A DNA stretch of 64,000 nt, taken from positions 1 through 64,000 of the forward strand of contig ONFF01000015.1 of assembly GCA_900317055.1 (NCBI GenBank). The letters run 5' to 3'. A program made the position numbers and the translations under genes. Below, in pieces: positions 9,286-18,659 of the stretch. The notes beneath the pieces are model-generated. The model was given only the letters and a program-made list of their open reading frames with translations. It did no database searches and had not been told where the DNA came from. This stretch comes from an uncultured Bacteroidales bacterium. Its GTDB lineage: Bacteria; Bacteroidota; Bacteroidia; Bacteroidales; F082. The first letter of the stretch is position 1. Every line of letters begins with the position of its first letter.

Positions 9286-12180
9286 TTAGTACACCATGAA
9301 CTTCACGCTGTTGTTCTTGGCACCCTGGTTGAGACGCAGGATGTAGGAACCTGAGCTGAGGTTCTCGGCATTGACGTTGATTTGCTGTTCGCCTTCGCTC
9401 ATGCGACCCATGTTCTGGTTCATCACCATGCGGCCCGTCATGTCGAACACTTGGTAACTGACATTGCAGCTTTCCTTGAGGTCGAAGCTGAGGGTGGCTT
9501 GGCTGCTGACCGGGTTGGGATACATGTTCAGATTGATGTTGATGTCGTCCGAATTCTCAGAGACACCAGCGAAATCCTTCTTATAGTTTTCACAGCGGAA
9601 AACACCTCTACCATAGGTGGCGGCATAGATGATGCCTGTATTCTTCACGCCAGGATATTCTGTCACGAAGTCGCCTTCTTCGGTGTGGTTCACAGAAACG
9701 GCATCTTCTCTATAGGCACGTTGTTGCTTGAGTTCCAAAACCGGAATCTCTCCCATGGCCTGGCTGTCGAAAGTCCAAGCGCTGAGGTCCTTCGTTCTGT
9801 AGATACCGCGTTCAGTACCAATGATGACATCGCCAGTGGTCATATCAATGACTGAAGAGTAGACGGGCATCTTAGGCAGGTTGCCTTGCTTGGAGACGAA
9901 AGTGGGTTCTTCGGCCATAGCGTTGGTGCTGTAGAACACGTAAGCCTCGTTGCCATAGTTACCACAGGTGATAAAGACCTTATTGTTGTCGCGAGGATCA
10001 ACTGCAACAGAAGTAACACACTGACCATCGATAGGCAGTATGATTTGGGTAACGGTAGCGGCATACAGTGAATCGGTGATGCTGCCTGTGTGCTCATCGA
10101 CGACGCTGTTCAAGCCAGAAATGCGGAAGAACTTACCATCTTTGAAGCCAACAAATGCATTGTCACCATCAGCCGTAATATCCATGCACAAGGGATCGCC
10201 TTTGAAAACGCCACCATTATTGCTCTTATCAGCAAGCAGGTACCATTTAGCCTCCTTGTCAAACTGCAACGGGGTGCGTGTCATAAAGAAGCCATCGGTA
10301 TAAGCGAGGAAGAAATAAGAGGTGATAGGATCGTGTACTTCGATGGAGTCACCAGCAGCAAGAGGAGCAGTCAGCGTATAATCGAAAGGATACTTATTGT
10401 TACTAATAACCTGAACGGTGGTACCAGCATTCTGAACTTGTCCTGTCTCATTGAAATACCAAGCAGTCTCAGGGTTCAGTTGGTTATTGTAGTTTTCATG
10501 CAGCACGAAAGGTACGCGATAAGAGGTTGAACCCGTGGCGGCAGAAAGAGCGGAAGTGAAGTTGGATGACACCCAGTCTTCACCAACAGTTTCGGAACGA
10601 GCAATCCACGGCACCTTATGATCTCCTTCGTCTCTACGATGATAGCTCACAAAAATCGTATTGGAATTGACCGTGGAGAATGTGCAAGAACCAGCATCTG
10701 CACCATCCGTATACATACCCATGTTGGCATCGGTTCTAGGATTGATCCAATAACCTGTTTCAAGAGAATTGCCATTGGCATCGCCAGGAATATACACTGT
10801 GCCATGGTCGAGACCAGCAGCCATAACGCGAGTATCCTTACCAGAGATACCGATACTGAACATACGGGTGGTGATGTAGTTGCGGTTGCAGTTGCTGAAA
10901 GAGAATCTGCCCGTAGCCTTATAGATACCACCATCGGTGCCCACATAGCATTCTTGGCTATTCTTGGGGTTGAAGACCATGGCATGGATACCGACATGAA
11001 TGTAACTTGACAGATAGTAGTATGACTGACTCGTCAACTGAGTGGCAAGATAGTAACCATTGTTTTCCGTGGCCCTCAATGACCAGAGGTTGTAACCAAG
11101 CACATAGAGGAGATTGGCATCTTCAGGATCAACAACGATACCATGATTGTAGAGGCCAGCGCCATCATAGATGTTATGGCCTTGAGCAGGATTTGTAGTC
11201 ACGGCAGGGAAAGCCACACGCCAGGTTTCGCCCTTGTTAGTGGAGACATAAACGCCAGTGTGAATGCCATTCGTGCCGATTAAACTGACATAGATGGTGT
11301 TCGCATCAGATGCAGCGATGGCAAGGTCAATCATTCCACCATCCTCACCTTGAGGCAGAAGACTATCGCCTTGCAGAGCGTTGGTTGTACCAGAATGATC
11401 CTCCAGATGATTAATGTCACGGCCAACATAGACATGACCGTCAACAGCAGCAACAATAGTATTGTCACTACCGACCTTTACGGAAACTGCTTTACCTTCA
11501 ACGGCAGTAGTCCAGTTGCGTCCACCATCGTTTGAGCACATCAAGCCTTCGTTGGTGGCTGCCAACACCTTATCACCAGCGACAGCAAGGTCGTTGACGA
11601 ACATCCAAGCATCTTCAGTGGGAGCTACGACTTTTTCGAACACATCGTTAACGAGTGTGTAAACTCCAGTGCCCACAAAACTATTGTCATAGTTTTGCTG
11701 GTCAAGGCCATTGTGTGCAGCAGCGGCTTCGCCATCACCAGTACCAACATAGATGACACCATTGGCATCCTGAACCATGCAGCTGACCATCAGATTTAGG
11801 TCACCTACATGATGCCAGGTGTGACCATAGTTGTAGGACTTGTACACGCCACCACCTTTGGAACCGATGTAAACAATACCGGTACCGCGATTGTCGTAAA
11901 CGATTGCTGTGGTCTGACCACCCATGTTGTCAGGGCCCATGTTAATCCAATAGAGCGGGTCGTTGGAGGCATTTCTCGTTGCTGGAGCCTGCATAGCCTT
12001 AAGCATATCGGCAGGATCGATTAAGCCCGTCTTTTGGTTGGCGCGGAGACTACCCATATAGCTTTCCGCATTGTTGATTTGCTTGCGAGGGACATAGTGC
12101 CCACCTTGGTCAGCAATCACTGACTGACCTAAGATCATGATTACCAGAAGTAAACTGAAAGGTAAAAATCTCTTTTTCAT
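9286..12180 (-). CDS. T9SS-exported BNR/VPS10-like beta-propeller protein
   Basis: 964 residues with signal peptide MKKRFLPFSLLLVIMILGQS. The body carries repeated propeller motifs such as SNDGGRNWT, STNKGETW and SYNYGHTW, like sortilin/BNR (Asp-box) repeats. The C-terminus from about residue 885 is a type A sorting domain (LNMYPNPVSSQATLSF to the final KFMVY), so the protein is secreted or surface-anchored through T9SS. The N-terminal part with QINNAESYMGSLRANQKTGLIDP is common in Bacteroidota secreted proteins. No catalytic residues could be assigned. It is a single gene with its own promoter and terminator. Confidence 0.88.
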   Translation of the reverse strand: MKKRFLPFSLLLVIMILGQSVIADQGGHYVPRKQINNAESYMGSLRANQKTGLIDPADMLKAMQAPATRNASNDPLYWINMGPDNMGGQTTAIVYDNRGTGIVYIGSKGGGVYKSYNYGHTWHHVGDLNLMVSCMVQDANGVIYVGTGDGEAAAAHNGLDQQNYDNSFVGTGVYTLVNDVFEKVVAPTEDAWMFVNDLAVAGDKVLAATNEGLMCSNDGGRNWTTAVEGKAVSVKVGSDNTIVAAVDGHVYVGRDINHLEDHSGTTNALQGDSLLPQGEDGGMIDLAIAASDANTIYVSLIGTNGIHTGVYVSTNKGETWRVAFPAVTTNPAQGHNIYDGAGLYNHGIVVDPEDANLLYVLGYNLWSLRATENNGYYLATQLTSQSYYYLSSYIHVGIHAMVFNPKNSQECYVGTDGGIYKATGRFSFSNCNRNYITTRMFSIGISGKDTRVMAAGLDHGTVYIPGDANGNSLETGYWINPRTDANMGMYTDGADAGSCTFSTVNSNTIFVSYHRRDEGDHKVPWIARSETVGEDWVSSNFTSALSAATGSTSYRVPFVLHENYNNQLNPETAWYFNETGQVQNAGTTVQVISNNKYPFDYTLTAPLAAGDSIEVHDPITSYFFLAYTDGFFMTRTPLQFDKEAKWYLLADKSNNGGVFKGDPLCMDITADGDNAFVGFKDGKFFRISGLNSVVDEHTGSITDSLYAATVTQIILPIDGQCVTSVAVDPRDNNKVFITCGNYGNEAYVFYSTNAMAEEPTFVSKQGNLPKMPVYSSVIDMTTGDVIIGTERGIYRTKDLSAWTFDSQAMGEIPVLELKQQRAYREDAVSVNHTEEGDFVTEYPGVKNTGIIYAATYGRGVFRCENYKKDFAGVSENSDDININLNMYPNPVSSQATLSFDLKESCNVSYQVFDMTGRMVMNQNMGRMSEGEQQINVNAENLSSGSYILRLNQGAKNNSVKFMVY

Positions 12181-12249
12181 ATCACGAAATTTTAATTAAT
12201 TCTTTCTTTTACATGTGTTTTGACACTTTTTCACTTTAAATATGGTCTG

Positions 12250-12257
12250 CAAATATA
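12250..12257 (-). promoter_or_regulatory. -7 box (TATATTTG) for the propeller protein
   Basis: An exact TAnnTTTG match about 70 bases upstream of ATG 12180. The surrounding 12181-12340 gap is AT-rich and holds no gene. Confidence 0.6.
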
Positions 12258-12340
12258 GGACATTCTTTCAAAGAAAATACATTTTGAGGAAAAAAAATTC
12301 ATTTTTTTCTCAAAAAAATTCATTTTATGCCCCGAAAAGG

Positions 12341-13099
12341 TCAGAAAGAAAGCATTTTATCCATTTCAAGCCATCCAACACTGCCATTGGCGATTCGGAT
12401 CTTGTTCCAGCCGTTTGAGGACTCCAAAACGGACACTTTAGTTCCTTCGTGCAAAACGAACAAGTCGACACCGTCATCGCTTGGCGAGCTCTTCACGGTC
12501 ACCGTAGGAGTCATGACAATGGCTTGATCTTGGGTGTTTGCGGCGTGCTTGAGTTGGGCTGCAAAGACCACCGAAAAGGCAAAGACGATAAGGAAAATGA
12601 TGCCCATAAAGAATCCCAATTTGCGCATCCCGACGCGTCGCGAACGCAGAAACATGAACAAGCAAACTAGCAACAATGCAAATGCTGCCACCGACCACCA
12701 TGCCCATCGGTCGCTCGAGCACATCGCCCTCAAGCTACGCCACCAGCGTTCGATGAACGACTGGGGAACAGGTTCTATCTTGTCGACAATGGCGAGGTTG
12801 GCAATCTCTAGGTTAGTTCGCACCTCTTCGTTCGATGGGTCGAGTTTCAAAGCCTTCTCGTATGAATAAATAGCCATAGGATATTCACGCATCTTATAAT
12901 AGGCGTTACCCATGTTGTAATAAACCGGAACCGACTCCATATCCGTGGCAAGGATCTTCTCGTAAAACTCCACTGCAGTTTCGTAATTGCCTGAGTTATA
13001 GGCTGCATTGGCTTGGTTGAACCATTCGTCTGCGGTATTTTGGCCAAAAGCCCAGCCCATGATGGCAAGCATATATATTAATAAGGTGTATCTTTTCAT
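12341..13099 (-). CDS. batE: BatE, TPR + SH3 membrane protein
   Basis: 252 residues from ATG 13099, which has AAAGGAG upstream; the in-frame ATG at 13117 is the less likely start. After a signal peptide there are two to three TPR repeats (WFNQANAAYNSGNYETAVEF and VYYNMGNAYYKMREYPMAIY), then two membrane segments (about residues 130-180) and a C-terminal bacterial SH3 domain with GVDLFVLHEGTKVSVLES and NGSVGWL. TPR-TM-TM-SH3 is the BatE architecture. It is the last gene of the moxR-bat operon, 21 bp after batD. Confidence 0.85.
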   Translation of the reverse strand: MKRYTLLIYMLAIMGWAFGQNTADEWFNQANAAYNSGNYETAVEFYEKILATDMESVPVYYNMGNAYYKMREYPMAIYSYEKALKLDPSNEEVRTNLEIANLAIVDKIEPVPQSFIERWWRSLRAMCSSDRWAWWSVAAFALLLVCLFMFLRSRRVGMRKLGFFMGIIFLIVFAFSVVFAAQLKHAANTQDQAIVMTPTVTVKSSPSDDGVDLFVLHEGTKVSVLESSNGWNKIRIANGSVGWLEMDKMLSF

Positions 13100-13120
13100 T
13101 GTTGTTTCTCCTTTCATTGA

Positions 13121-14980
13121 TTACAAGACTTTTTCCGCTTTCGAGATAACATCGATGCCGCGCTGATAGAGGTCGTCCATCTTCTCCTCGGCATTGCCAG
13201 GAGCGAAACGGGCAAACTCGCAGCTGTTGAGTGTGTCAACAAATTGTTGCGTCAGTTCATCAGGCACATTCTTTTCCTTCATCGTCTCACTCACCGTATC
13301 CATCGACAACTTAGATCGCTCGATGCCTAGCTTGTCGGCAATGTAACCCCACAAAGCTTGCGACATCTCTACATAGAACTTATCCTGATCTTTGGCTTTC
13401 AAGTGTTGATAGGCATTCTTCAAGCGGCCACGAGCCACCTTGTCGGCCTTACGATTACGGTTGGCCGCCGTGTCCTTGGCCATCTCGGCGCGTTTCTTCA
13501 AAACGAAGAGCAAGACAACGAATACCACCAACAGACCCAACAGAATGGAAAAATAGGTAGGCGAAGCAAAGAAGGTGGTATGTTTGGGCTTCAAATGCGC
13601 ACCGTCGTTCATGATGTGACGCACATCGCTACCCAAATACTTGATGTCTTCCTGATTGGAAGCATACACACCACCGTCTCCCTCCGTTTCCTTGCCTTTC
13701 ACTACAGAAAGCTCGTAAGGTTCAGAATACAAGGTTTGGTATGAATCCGAGCCAGGATTAAAGTACGAAAACTCGACAGGTGGGATGGAGAAATTGCCTG
13801 CCCGACGCGGAATGGCCAAATACTCAGCCTTTTTCGTTCCCGTCATACCTTGTGAGTTGACATCGGTCGAGATTGTAATTTTCGGGTCGTACACCTCAAA
13901 ATCGGGCGGAAAGACCGGTTCAGGCATTTGCAGTAACTCGATATTGCCTGATCCCGATACGGACAATGTGAGGGTGACTGCTTCGTTGGTACTCAGCTCC
14001 GTCTTATCGATGGATGAGGTGAACTTATAATTGCCCACAGCACCTGCAAAAGTGGCAGGTTTGGCATTCTCGGGAAGATTTTTAGCTTCAATACTGAAAG
14101 ATTGCGATGAAAGCTCCTTCTGTACATTGGTGATATTGCGGTTGAAGAAAGGATCGTTGAAGAAAGCCTCGAAGGGGTCCATACTACGGCTGTTGTTGCG
14201 TTGGGTACGGATTTGGGCGACACATTCCATCGTCATCGGGTCGATGGTGAACTTGCCTGAACGCTGCGGCACGATAATCATTTTCTGGATTTCAGCAGTC
14301 GTGTACTCGATGCCATTGACATATTCGCTCGACTGCTTCAATGTCCCACTGTTATCGGAGATATCCTTGGTCCAGAAGCCAGCATACGAAGGCACTTTGG
14401 AGAGTGAGACCGACGACACCGGCACCTTAGTATAGAGCTTGTAGGTCAACACAACCTGTTCTCCGACATACACCGACTTTTTGGACGGAATACATCTCAA
14501 GAACAAATCCTTACCGCTGACTTGCGGGTCGTTGGTGTTTTGTTGAGACTGTCCCTGATTGGATGATGAGCCACCACCACCCGAATAAGCATGGCTGCCA
14601 TCATCGGGCAACACTTTGATTTCGAAAGGATCGCTACTGACTTTATCTCCGCTAACCGTCAGCGAGGCAGAACCGATACGGAAAGTGCCTTCCTGAATAG
14701 CCTGCAAAGCAAATGTATAGGAATTGCGTGTAGTACGTGATATCGAGCCATTGACCACCTGAATGCTTGAACTAGTTGAGGTGAACGGGCCACCCACCAC
14801 GTTGAAGCCTTCAAACGAGGGTGCCTGAAAATTCCGTCCCTCTGCATTGGACTCAAACACCACTTGGAAACGCTCACCCACGAAGACCTGTTTCTTGGCT
14901 GAGACAGTCAAAGTGGGTGTGTCTTGCGCCCAAAGCCACAAGGGGCATAGCATCAATAACAAAATGATTCGTTTATTCAT
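13121..14980 (-). CDS. batD: BatD, aerotolerance-related membrane protein
   Basis: 619 residues. ATG 14980 is chosen over an upstream in-frame TTG because it gives a clean signal peptide (MNKRIILLLMLCPLWLWAQ). The large periplasmic region consists of BatD Ig-like domains with VGERFQVVFE, VYVGEQVVLTYKLYT and VTLTLSVSGSGNIELL. A Gly/Ser-rich linker (GGGGSSSNQGQSQQ) is present near residue 145. One membrane segment (YFSILLGLLVVFVVLLFVL) precedes a cytoplasmic tail. It starts 2 bp after the batC stop. In Bacteroides and Leptospira, Bat proteins have been tied to aerotolerance and stress resistance; the molecular role is unknown. Confidence 0.88.
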   Translation of the reverse strand: MNKRIILLLMLCPLWLWAQDTPTLTVSAKKQVFVGERFQVVFESNAEGRNFQAPSFEGFNVVGGPFTSTSSSIQVVNGSISRTTRNSYTFALQAIQEGTFRIGSASLTVSGDKVSSDPFEIKVLPDDGSHAYSGGGGSSSNQGQSQQNTNDPQVSGKDLFLRCIPSKKSVYVGEQVVLTYKLYTKVPVSSVSLSKVPSYAGFWTKDISDNSGTLKQSSEYVNGIEYTTAEIQKMIIVPQRSGKFTIDPMTMECVAQIRTQRNNSRSMDPFEAFFNDPFFNRNITNVQKELSSQSFSIEAKNLPENAKPATFAGAVGNYKFTSSIDKTELSTNEAVTLTLSVSGSGNIELLQMPEPVFPPDFEVYDPKITISTDVNSQGMTGTKKAEYLAIPRRAGNFSIPPVEFSYFNPGSDSYQTLYSEPYELSVVKGKETEGDGGVYASNQEDIKYLGSDVRHIMNDGAHLKPKHTTFFASPTYFSILLGLLVVFVVLLFVLKKRAEMAKDTAANRNRKADKVARGRLKNAYQHLKAKDQDKFYVEMSQALWGYIADKLGIERSKLSMDTVSETMKEKNVPDELTQQFVDTLNSCEFARFAPGNAEEKMDDLYQRGIDVISKAEKVL

Positions 14981-14982
14981 AA

Positions 14983-16608
14983 TTACCAATCTTTATCGCT
15001 TTTCTTCTTAGGTTGTTGACGGACTTTTTGTTCGTTGACCTTCTCCATGGTCTTCTTTTCTTGGTTTTCAAGAGCATCAAGCATGCGCTGGGCATCTTCC
15101 TTCGACATTTGCTGATTTTGCTGCTGTTGGTTTTGTTGCTGCTGTTGCTGGTCTTGGTTCTGTTGATCCTGCTGTTGCTCTTGGTCTTGTTGGTCTTGCT
15201 GCTGGTCCTGTTGCTGTTGTTGCTGGTCTTGATTCTCCCCTTCACTCTTCTCGAAGACGGCAGAAACCTCCACATCGAAGTCGGGCATAGTGAAGAAGTT
15301 ACCCAACGGCTGCACCTTCGCTGCGGTATCGCCCACCTGATGGATGACATATTCCTTGAATTGATAGCCTGGTTCAGGGGCATTATCCAACTTCACTGTT
15401 TCACGGCGTGTTGCCTCGGTCTGGTCAAGGAGCACATGACCACCTTCAATAGCAGAATCAGCCTCCACCTTATAGTAATCAGTGGCTTCCACAAAATCGG
15501 CCTTCACCGTCACATCGGTGTCAAGCATCTGGAACATGTTGTCGTCGGATACAGGAGCCGATTCGCTGGCATCCCTGTCACTGACCACGCGCAGGTCGCC
15601 CAACTGGTAGCCCTTGTCAGGTTTCACGATAATGCCCACATTTTGTCCAGGTTTGACCAAGCTGTCAGTCACCTGAATGGTGCCATTGGCCACGCTATCA
15701 ACACTGACTTTCAATGCATTGCGGAAGGTAGCGGTCACCGTGACATCAAAGTTAGGCATTTGGAAGGTAGTCTTATTGACTGGCACCGTGTCGTTGCGGT
15801 TGCCCGTACGATACACGATAAACTTGTCGAGCACAAAGTCGTTTTCGCCTTGTGCCTCAAGGGTTACCTGTTGGCCTTCGACGGCTTTATTGCGGTCAGC
15901 CTTCACTGTACCGTTCTTGATGTTCTTATCGATTTCGATCTTATGGGCTTGTTTGAACTCCGCTGAGACCAACACATCAAACTTGGGCATAACAAAGCTG
16001 CTACCGCTCACATCCACCGTAACCTGCTGATTGTCGGCCCGCACCACAAAGTACTGTGACAAGGCGTAATCCGCATCAGGTTTCGATGTCATTGTAATGC
16101 GTTGGCCATTGAAAGCCTCTTTTTCCTTGACCTCGACCAGTCCGTGTTCGGGCTGCACCACCCAAATCTTGCTCTTCACCAGATGAGCGCGGCAATACTC
16201 TAGGTTGTACAAGGCGTTTTCATTCTCGGGGTTCAACTTCAGCGACACCTTATAAATATTAAAGGCATCGTAATACCTGTTTTGAGCCAAAAGGCAGTTG
16301 CCCATGTTGAAAACAGCATCCGACTTCAGCTTGGCATCAGGCGACATCTCCACCACTTTTTCGAAGGCGGTGTAGGCACTGTCGTATTGTTGCAGGCCGT
16401 AATAGGCGTCACCCAAATTGAAACGAGCCTTGGTGTTGTTCGGACTCAACTCAATAACCTCCTTGTATTTGGCAATGGCTTCAGCATAATTCGCCTTCTT
16501 GTATTGTCGGTTACCCTTGCGGATAGTCTTCTCGTCGTTCTGCGCCGAAACTGCCAAAGCAGAAGATAGTAAAATTATGATTGTCAAATATTTAACAAGC
16601 TTATTCAT
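14983..16608 (-). CDS. batC: BatC, TPR protein with InlB-type repeats and a Q-rich tail
   Basis: 541 residues from ATG 16608, which overlaps the batB stop by 8 bp; a longer frame to 16782 runs into batB and is rejected. The layout is: signal peptide (1-23); TPR repeats (about 28-145); four repeats of about 75 residues (149-221, 222-298, 299-377, 378-455), each ending like TFQMPNFDVTVTATF, which is the divergent InlB B-repeat pattern; a Gln/Asp-rich tract (459-500); and a terminal BatC motif (SKEDAQRMLDALENQEKK...KDW). Typical BatC has TPRs and the terminal motif. The InlB-like repeats are an unusual insertion. Confidence 0.85.
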   Translation of the reverse strand: MNKLVKYLTIIILLSSALAVSAQNDEKTIRKGNRQYKKANYAEAIAKYKEVIELSPNNTKARFNLGDAYYGLQQYDSAYTAFEKVVEMSPDAKLKSDAVFNMGNCLLAQNRYYDAFNIYKVSLKLNPENENALYNLEYCRAHLVKSKIWVVQPEHGLVEVKEKEAFNGQRITMTSKPDADYALSQYFVVRADNQQVTVDVSGSSFVMPKFDVLVSAEFKQAHKIEIDKNIKNGTVKADRNKAVEGQQVTLEAQGENDFVLDKFIVYRTGNRNDTVPVNKTTFQMPNFDVTVTATFRNALKVSVDSVANGTIQVTDSLVKPGQNVGIIVKPDKGYQLGDLRVVSDRDASESAPVSDDNMFQMLDTDVTVKADFVEATDYYKVEADSAIEGGHVLLDQTEATRRETVKLDNAPEPGYQFKEYVIHQVGDTAAKVQPLGNFFTMPDFDVEVSAVFEKSEGENQDQQQQQQDQQQDQQDQEQQQDQQNQDQQQQQQNQQQQNQQMSKEDAQRMLDALENQEKKTMEKVNEQKVRQQPKKKSDKDW

Positions 16609-17653
16609 CTTTCTTCTCAAAAATATTAAACTTCTTCTCCCAGGCTTTCTTGCCCGACGAAATGAAAACCTCAACCAGCAAAAGGACGATGGCGGCACCA
16701 ACAAACCATTGGAACTGGTCCTCATAGTCGGTGAAGACCTTGGCATCGATTTCCGTCTTATCCAGCTTGCTGATATCTTCATATATTTTGCTCAGACCCA
16801 CATTTGAATTGCTAGCACGGACATAGAGTCCGTTGCCTGCGGAGGCAATCTTTTGCAGCATCTGCTCATCCAAGCGGGTGATAATGGTATTGCCGTTTTG
16901 GTCTTTTCGGTAACCCGTCTGATGACCATATTGGTTGTACACCGGAATCGGGGCGCCTTCGGGAAGACCCATGCCGATGGTATAGATGTGCACGCCTTGC
17001 TTGGCTGCCTCTTGCGCTGCTTTCAATGCGGCATCATTCTCGTGGTCTTCACCGTCGGAGATAATGATGATGGCACGGCTGTGCGCTTCATCAGGAAACG
17101 ACTTGAGTGCCAAATTGACAGCCTCAGCAATGGCCGTTCCCTGCGAGGCCACAAGGCTCGTGTTGACGGTTGAGAGGAACATCTTCGCCGCCGAATAGTC
17201 GGTGGTAATGGGCAGCTGGACATATGCCCTGTCGGCAAAGACGATGATACCAAGACGGTCGCCGCGCATCTCACTGATGAGCTTGTTGATGGCCTGCTTG
17301 GAGCGTTCCATTCGGCTCGGGACGATGTCCTCCGCATTCATCGAGTTGGACACATCAATGGCAATGTAAAGGTCGATGCCCTCGCGCTTCACCTCCTCCA
17401 TCTTACTACCACTCTGTAAGTTGGCCAAAGCTAAGATAGAGCATGCGATGACCAGCAAGAAAATGATGAACTTGAAAGTGGAACGGCGGGAAGAATAACT
17501 CGGCACCAACTGTTCACGCATCTCGATATGGGCGAAACGCTCGAAACGACGTTTCTGACCCAAGCGGAACAGAATATAGATGATGACCAATACCGGGATG
17601 ATTAACAACCAGTAGAGGTACTCGGGATGTTCGAATCGCAATACGTTTTCCAT
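16601..17653 (-). CDS. batB: BatB, VWA-domain membrane protein
   Basis: 350 residues. Two N-terminal membrane segments (about 12-30 and 61-78) are followed by a von Willebrand A domain with the MIDAS motif DVSNS (Asp100, Ser102, Ser104), the downstream IIISDGEDHEND loop, and a C-terminal membrane helix (WFVGAAIVLLLVEVFI). It lies 4 bp after batA and overlaps batC by 8 bp, so translation is probably coupled. VWA/AAA pairs with MoxR usually act as metal-dependent assembly or chaperone modules at the inner membrane. Confidence 0.9.
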   Translation of the reverse strand: MENVLRFEHPEYLYWLLIIPVLVIIYILFRLGQKRRFERFAHIEMREQLVPSYSSRRSTFKFIIFLLVIACSILALANLQSGSKMEEVKREGIDLYIAIDVSNSMNAEDIVPSRMERSKQAINKLISEMRGDRLGIIVFADRAYVQLPITTDYSAAKMFLSTVNTSLVASQGTAIAEAVNLALKSFPDEAHSRAIIIISDGEDHENDAALKAAQEAAKQGVHIYTIGMGLPEGAPIPVYNQYGHQTGYRKDQNGNTIITRLDEQMLQKIASAGNGLYVRASNSNVGLSKIYEDISKLDKTEIDAKVFTDYEDQFQWFVGAAIVLLLVEVFISSGKKAWEKKFNIFEKKDE

Positions 17654-17657
17654 AGTC

Positions 17658-18659
17658 TTAGTCCGTTAAAGTCCTGAAAATAGTTTTGCGCAAGAGGAAC
17701 TCGAGCAAAAGCAGTGCCAAAGCCCAAGCCACCAAAGGATAGAACTCCTCGTGGAGGCGGCGGAACTCTGTCACCTCAATCTTGGAGCGCTCCAGCTTGT
17801 CGATTTCCTGATAGATTTCGTCCAATTTTTTGTTGTTGGTGGCGCGGAAGTACTTGCCTCCTGTCGAATTGGCGATGGTGGTCAACAGCTTCTCGTCGAT
17901 TTCAACCTTAATCTGCTGCATAACGGTTGTGCCGAAAGGAGTCTTCGCAGGATAAGGGGCCATGCCGTATGTGCCCACGCCGATGGTGTAGACACGGATG
18001 CCATAAAGCTTGGCGATTTCAGCAGCCGTATACGGGTCAACAGAACCGGCATTGTTCATACCGTCAGTCAGCAGGATGATGACCTTGGAAATGGCTTCAC
18101 TGTCTTTCAGTCGGCTGATGGCAGTAGCCAATCCGTCGCCGATGGCGGTGCCGTCTTCAATGAGGCCGTTTTTCATCTCTGCCAACATGTTGAGCATCAC
18201 TCCGTGATCGGTGGTCAATGGCACCTGAGTAAATGTCTCACCAGAGAAAATGACAAGTCCCATGCGGTCGCCGGGACGATCCTTCACAAAGTCGGAGGCG
18301 ACTTCCTTGGCGGCGGTCAAACGGTCGGGCTTAAGGTCACGGGCCAGCATAGAACCTGAGACATCCATAGCCATCACGATGTCGATGCCTTCGATGTTCG
18401 AGGTCGAATTGGTGGATGAGCTCTGCGGGCGCGCCAAAGCTACAATCAGCAAAGCCAAGGCCGCTATCTTCAAACCAAAGAGCAAGTGACGGAACCAAGC
18501 CTTCCATGTCCTCGGCAACTTGACCATCCCCTTCAAATCGGAGAAAGTCACCGAAGCTTCCTGTTTCTTGTGGCGCAGGACATACCAAATGATGGCCAAC
18601 GGCACCAAAAGCAATAGCCACAGCAACTTGGGATTCGCAAATTCAATGTTTTCAAACAT
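17658..18659 (-). CDS. batA: BatA, VWA-domain membrane protein
   Basis: 333 residues. It has an N-terminal membrane segment (KLLWLLLLVPLAIIWYVL), a second near 60-76, a VWA domain with intact MIDAS DVSGS (Asp99, Ser101, Ser103) and ILLTDGMNNAG, and a C-terminal hydrophobic helix. The start overlaps the upstream gene's stop by 8 bp. Together with BatB it forms the tandem VWA pair diagnostic of the bat operon. Confidence 0.9.
   Translation of the reverse strand: MFENIEFANPKLLWLLLLVPLAIIWYVLRHKKQEASVTFSDLKGMVKLPRTWKAWFRHLLFGLKIAALALLIVALARPQSSSTNSTSNIEGIDIVMAMDVSGSMLARDLKPDRLTAAKEVASDFVKDRPGDRMGLVIFSGETFTQVPLTTDHGVMLNMLAEMKNGLIEDGTAIGDGLATAISRLKDSEAISKVIILLTDGMNNAGSVDPYTAAEIAKLYGIRVYTIGVGTYGMAPYPAKTPFGTTVMQQIKVEIDEKLLTTIANSTGGKYFRATNNKKLDEIYQEIDKLERSKIEVTEFRRLHEEFYPLVAWALALLLLEFLLRKTIFRTLTD

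Noticed and set aside
14515-14600. Possible frameshift or junction in batD at the Gly/Ser-rich stretch
   Set aside because: The frame is continuous on both sides and the segment is a plausible linker between Ig-like domains.
15013-15966. Plus-strand frame with a Leu-rich start antisense to batC
   Set aside because: The Leu/Val run is the complement of the CAG/CAA-rich Gln tract of BatC, not a real membrane segment.
16609-16782. N-terminal extension of BatC
   Set aside because: It overlaps batB, reads as an Arg/Ser-rich shadow, and the internal ATG 16608 gives a clean signal peptide and the usual overlap.
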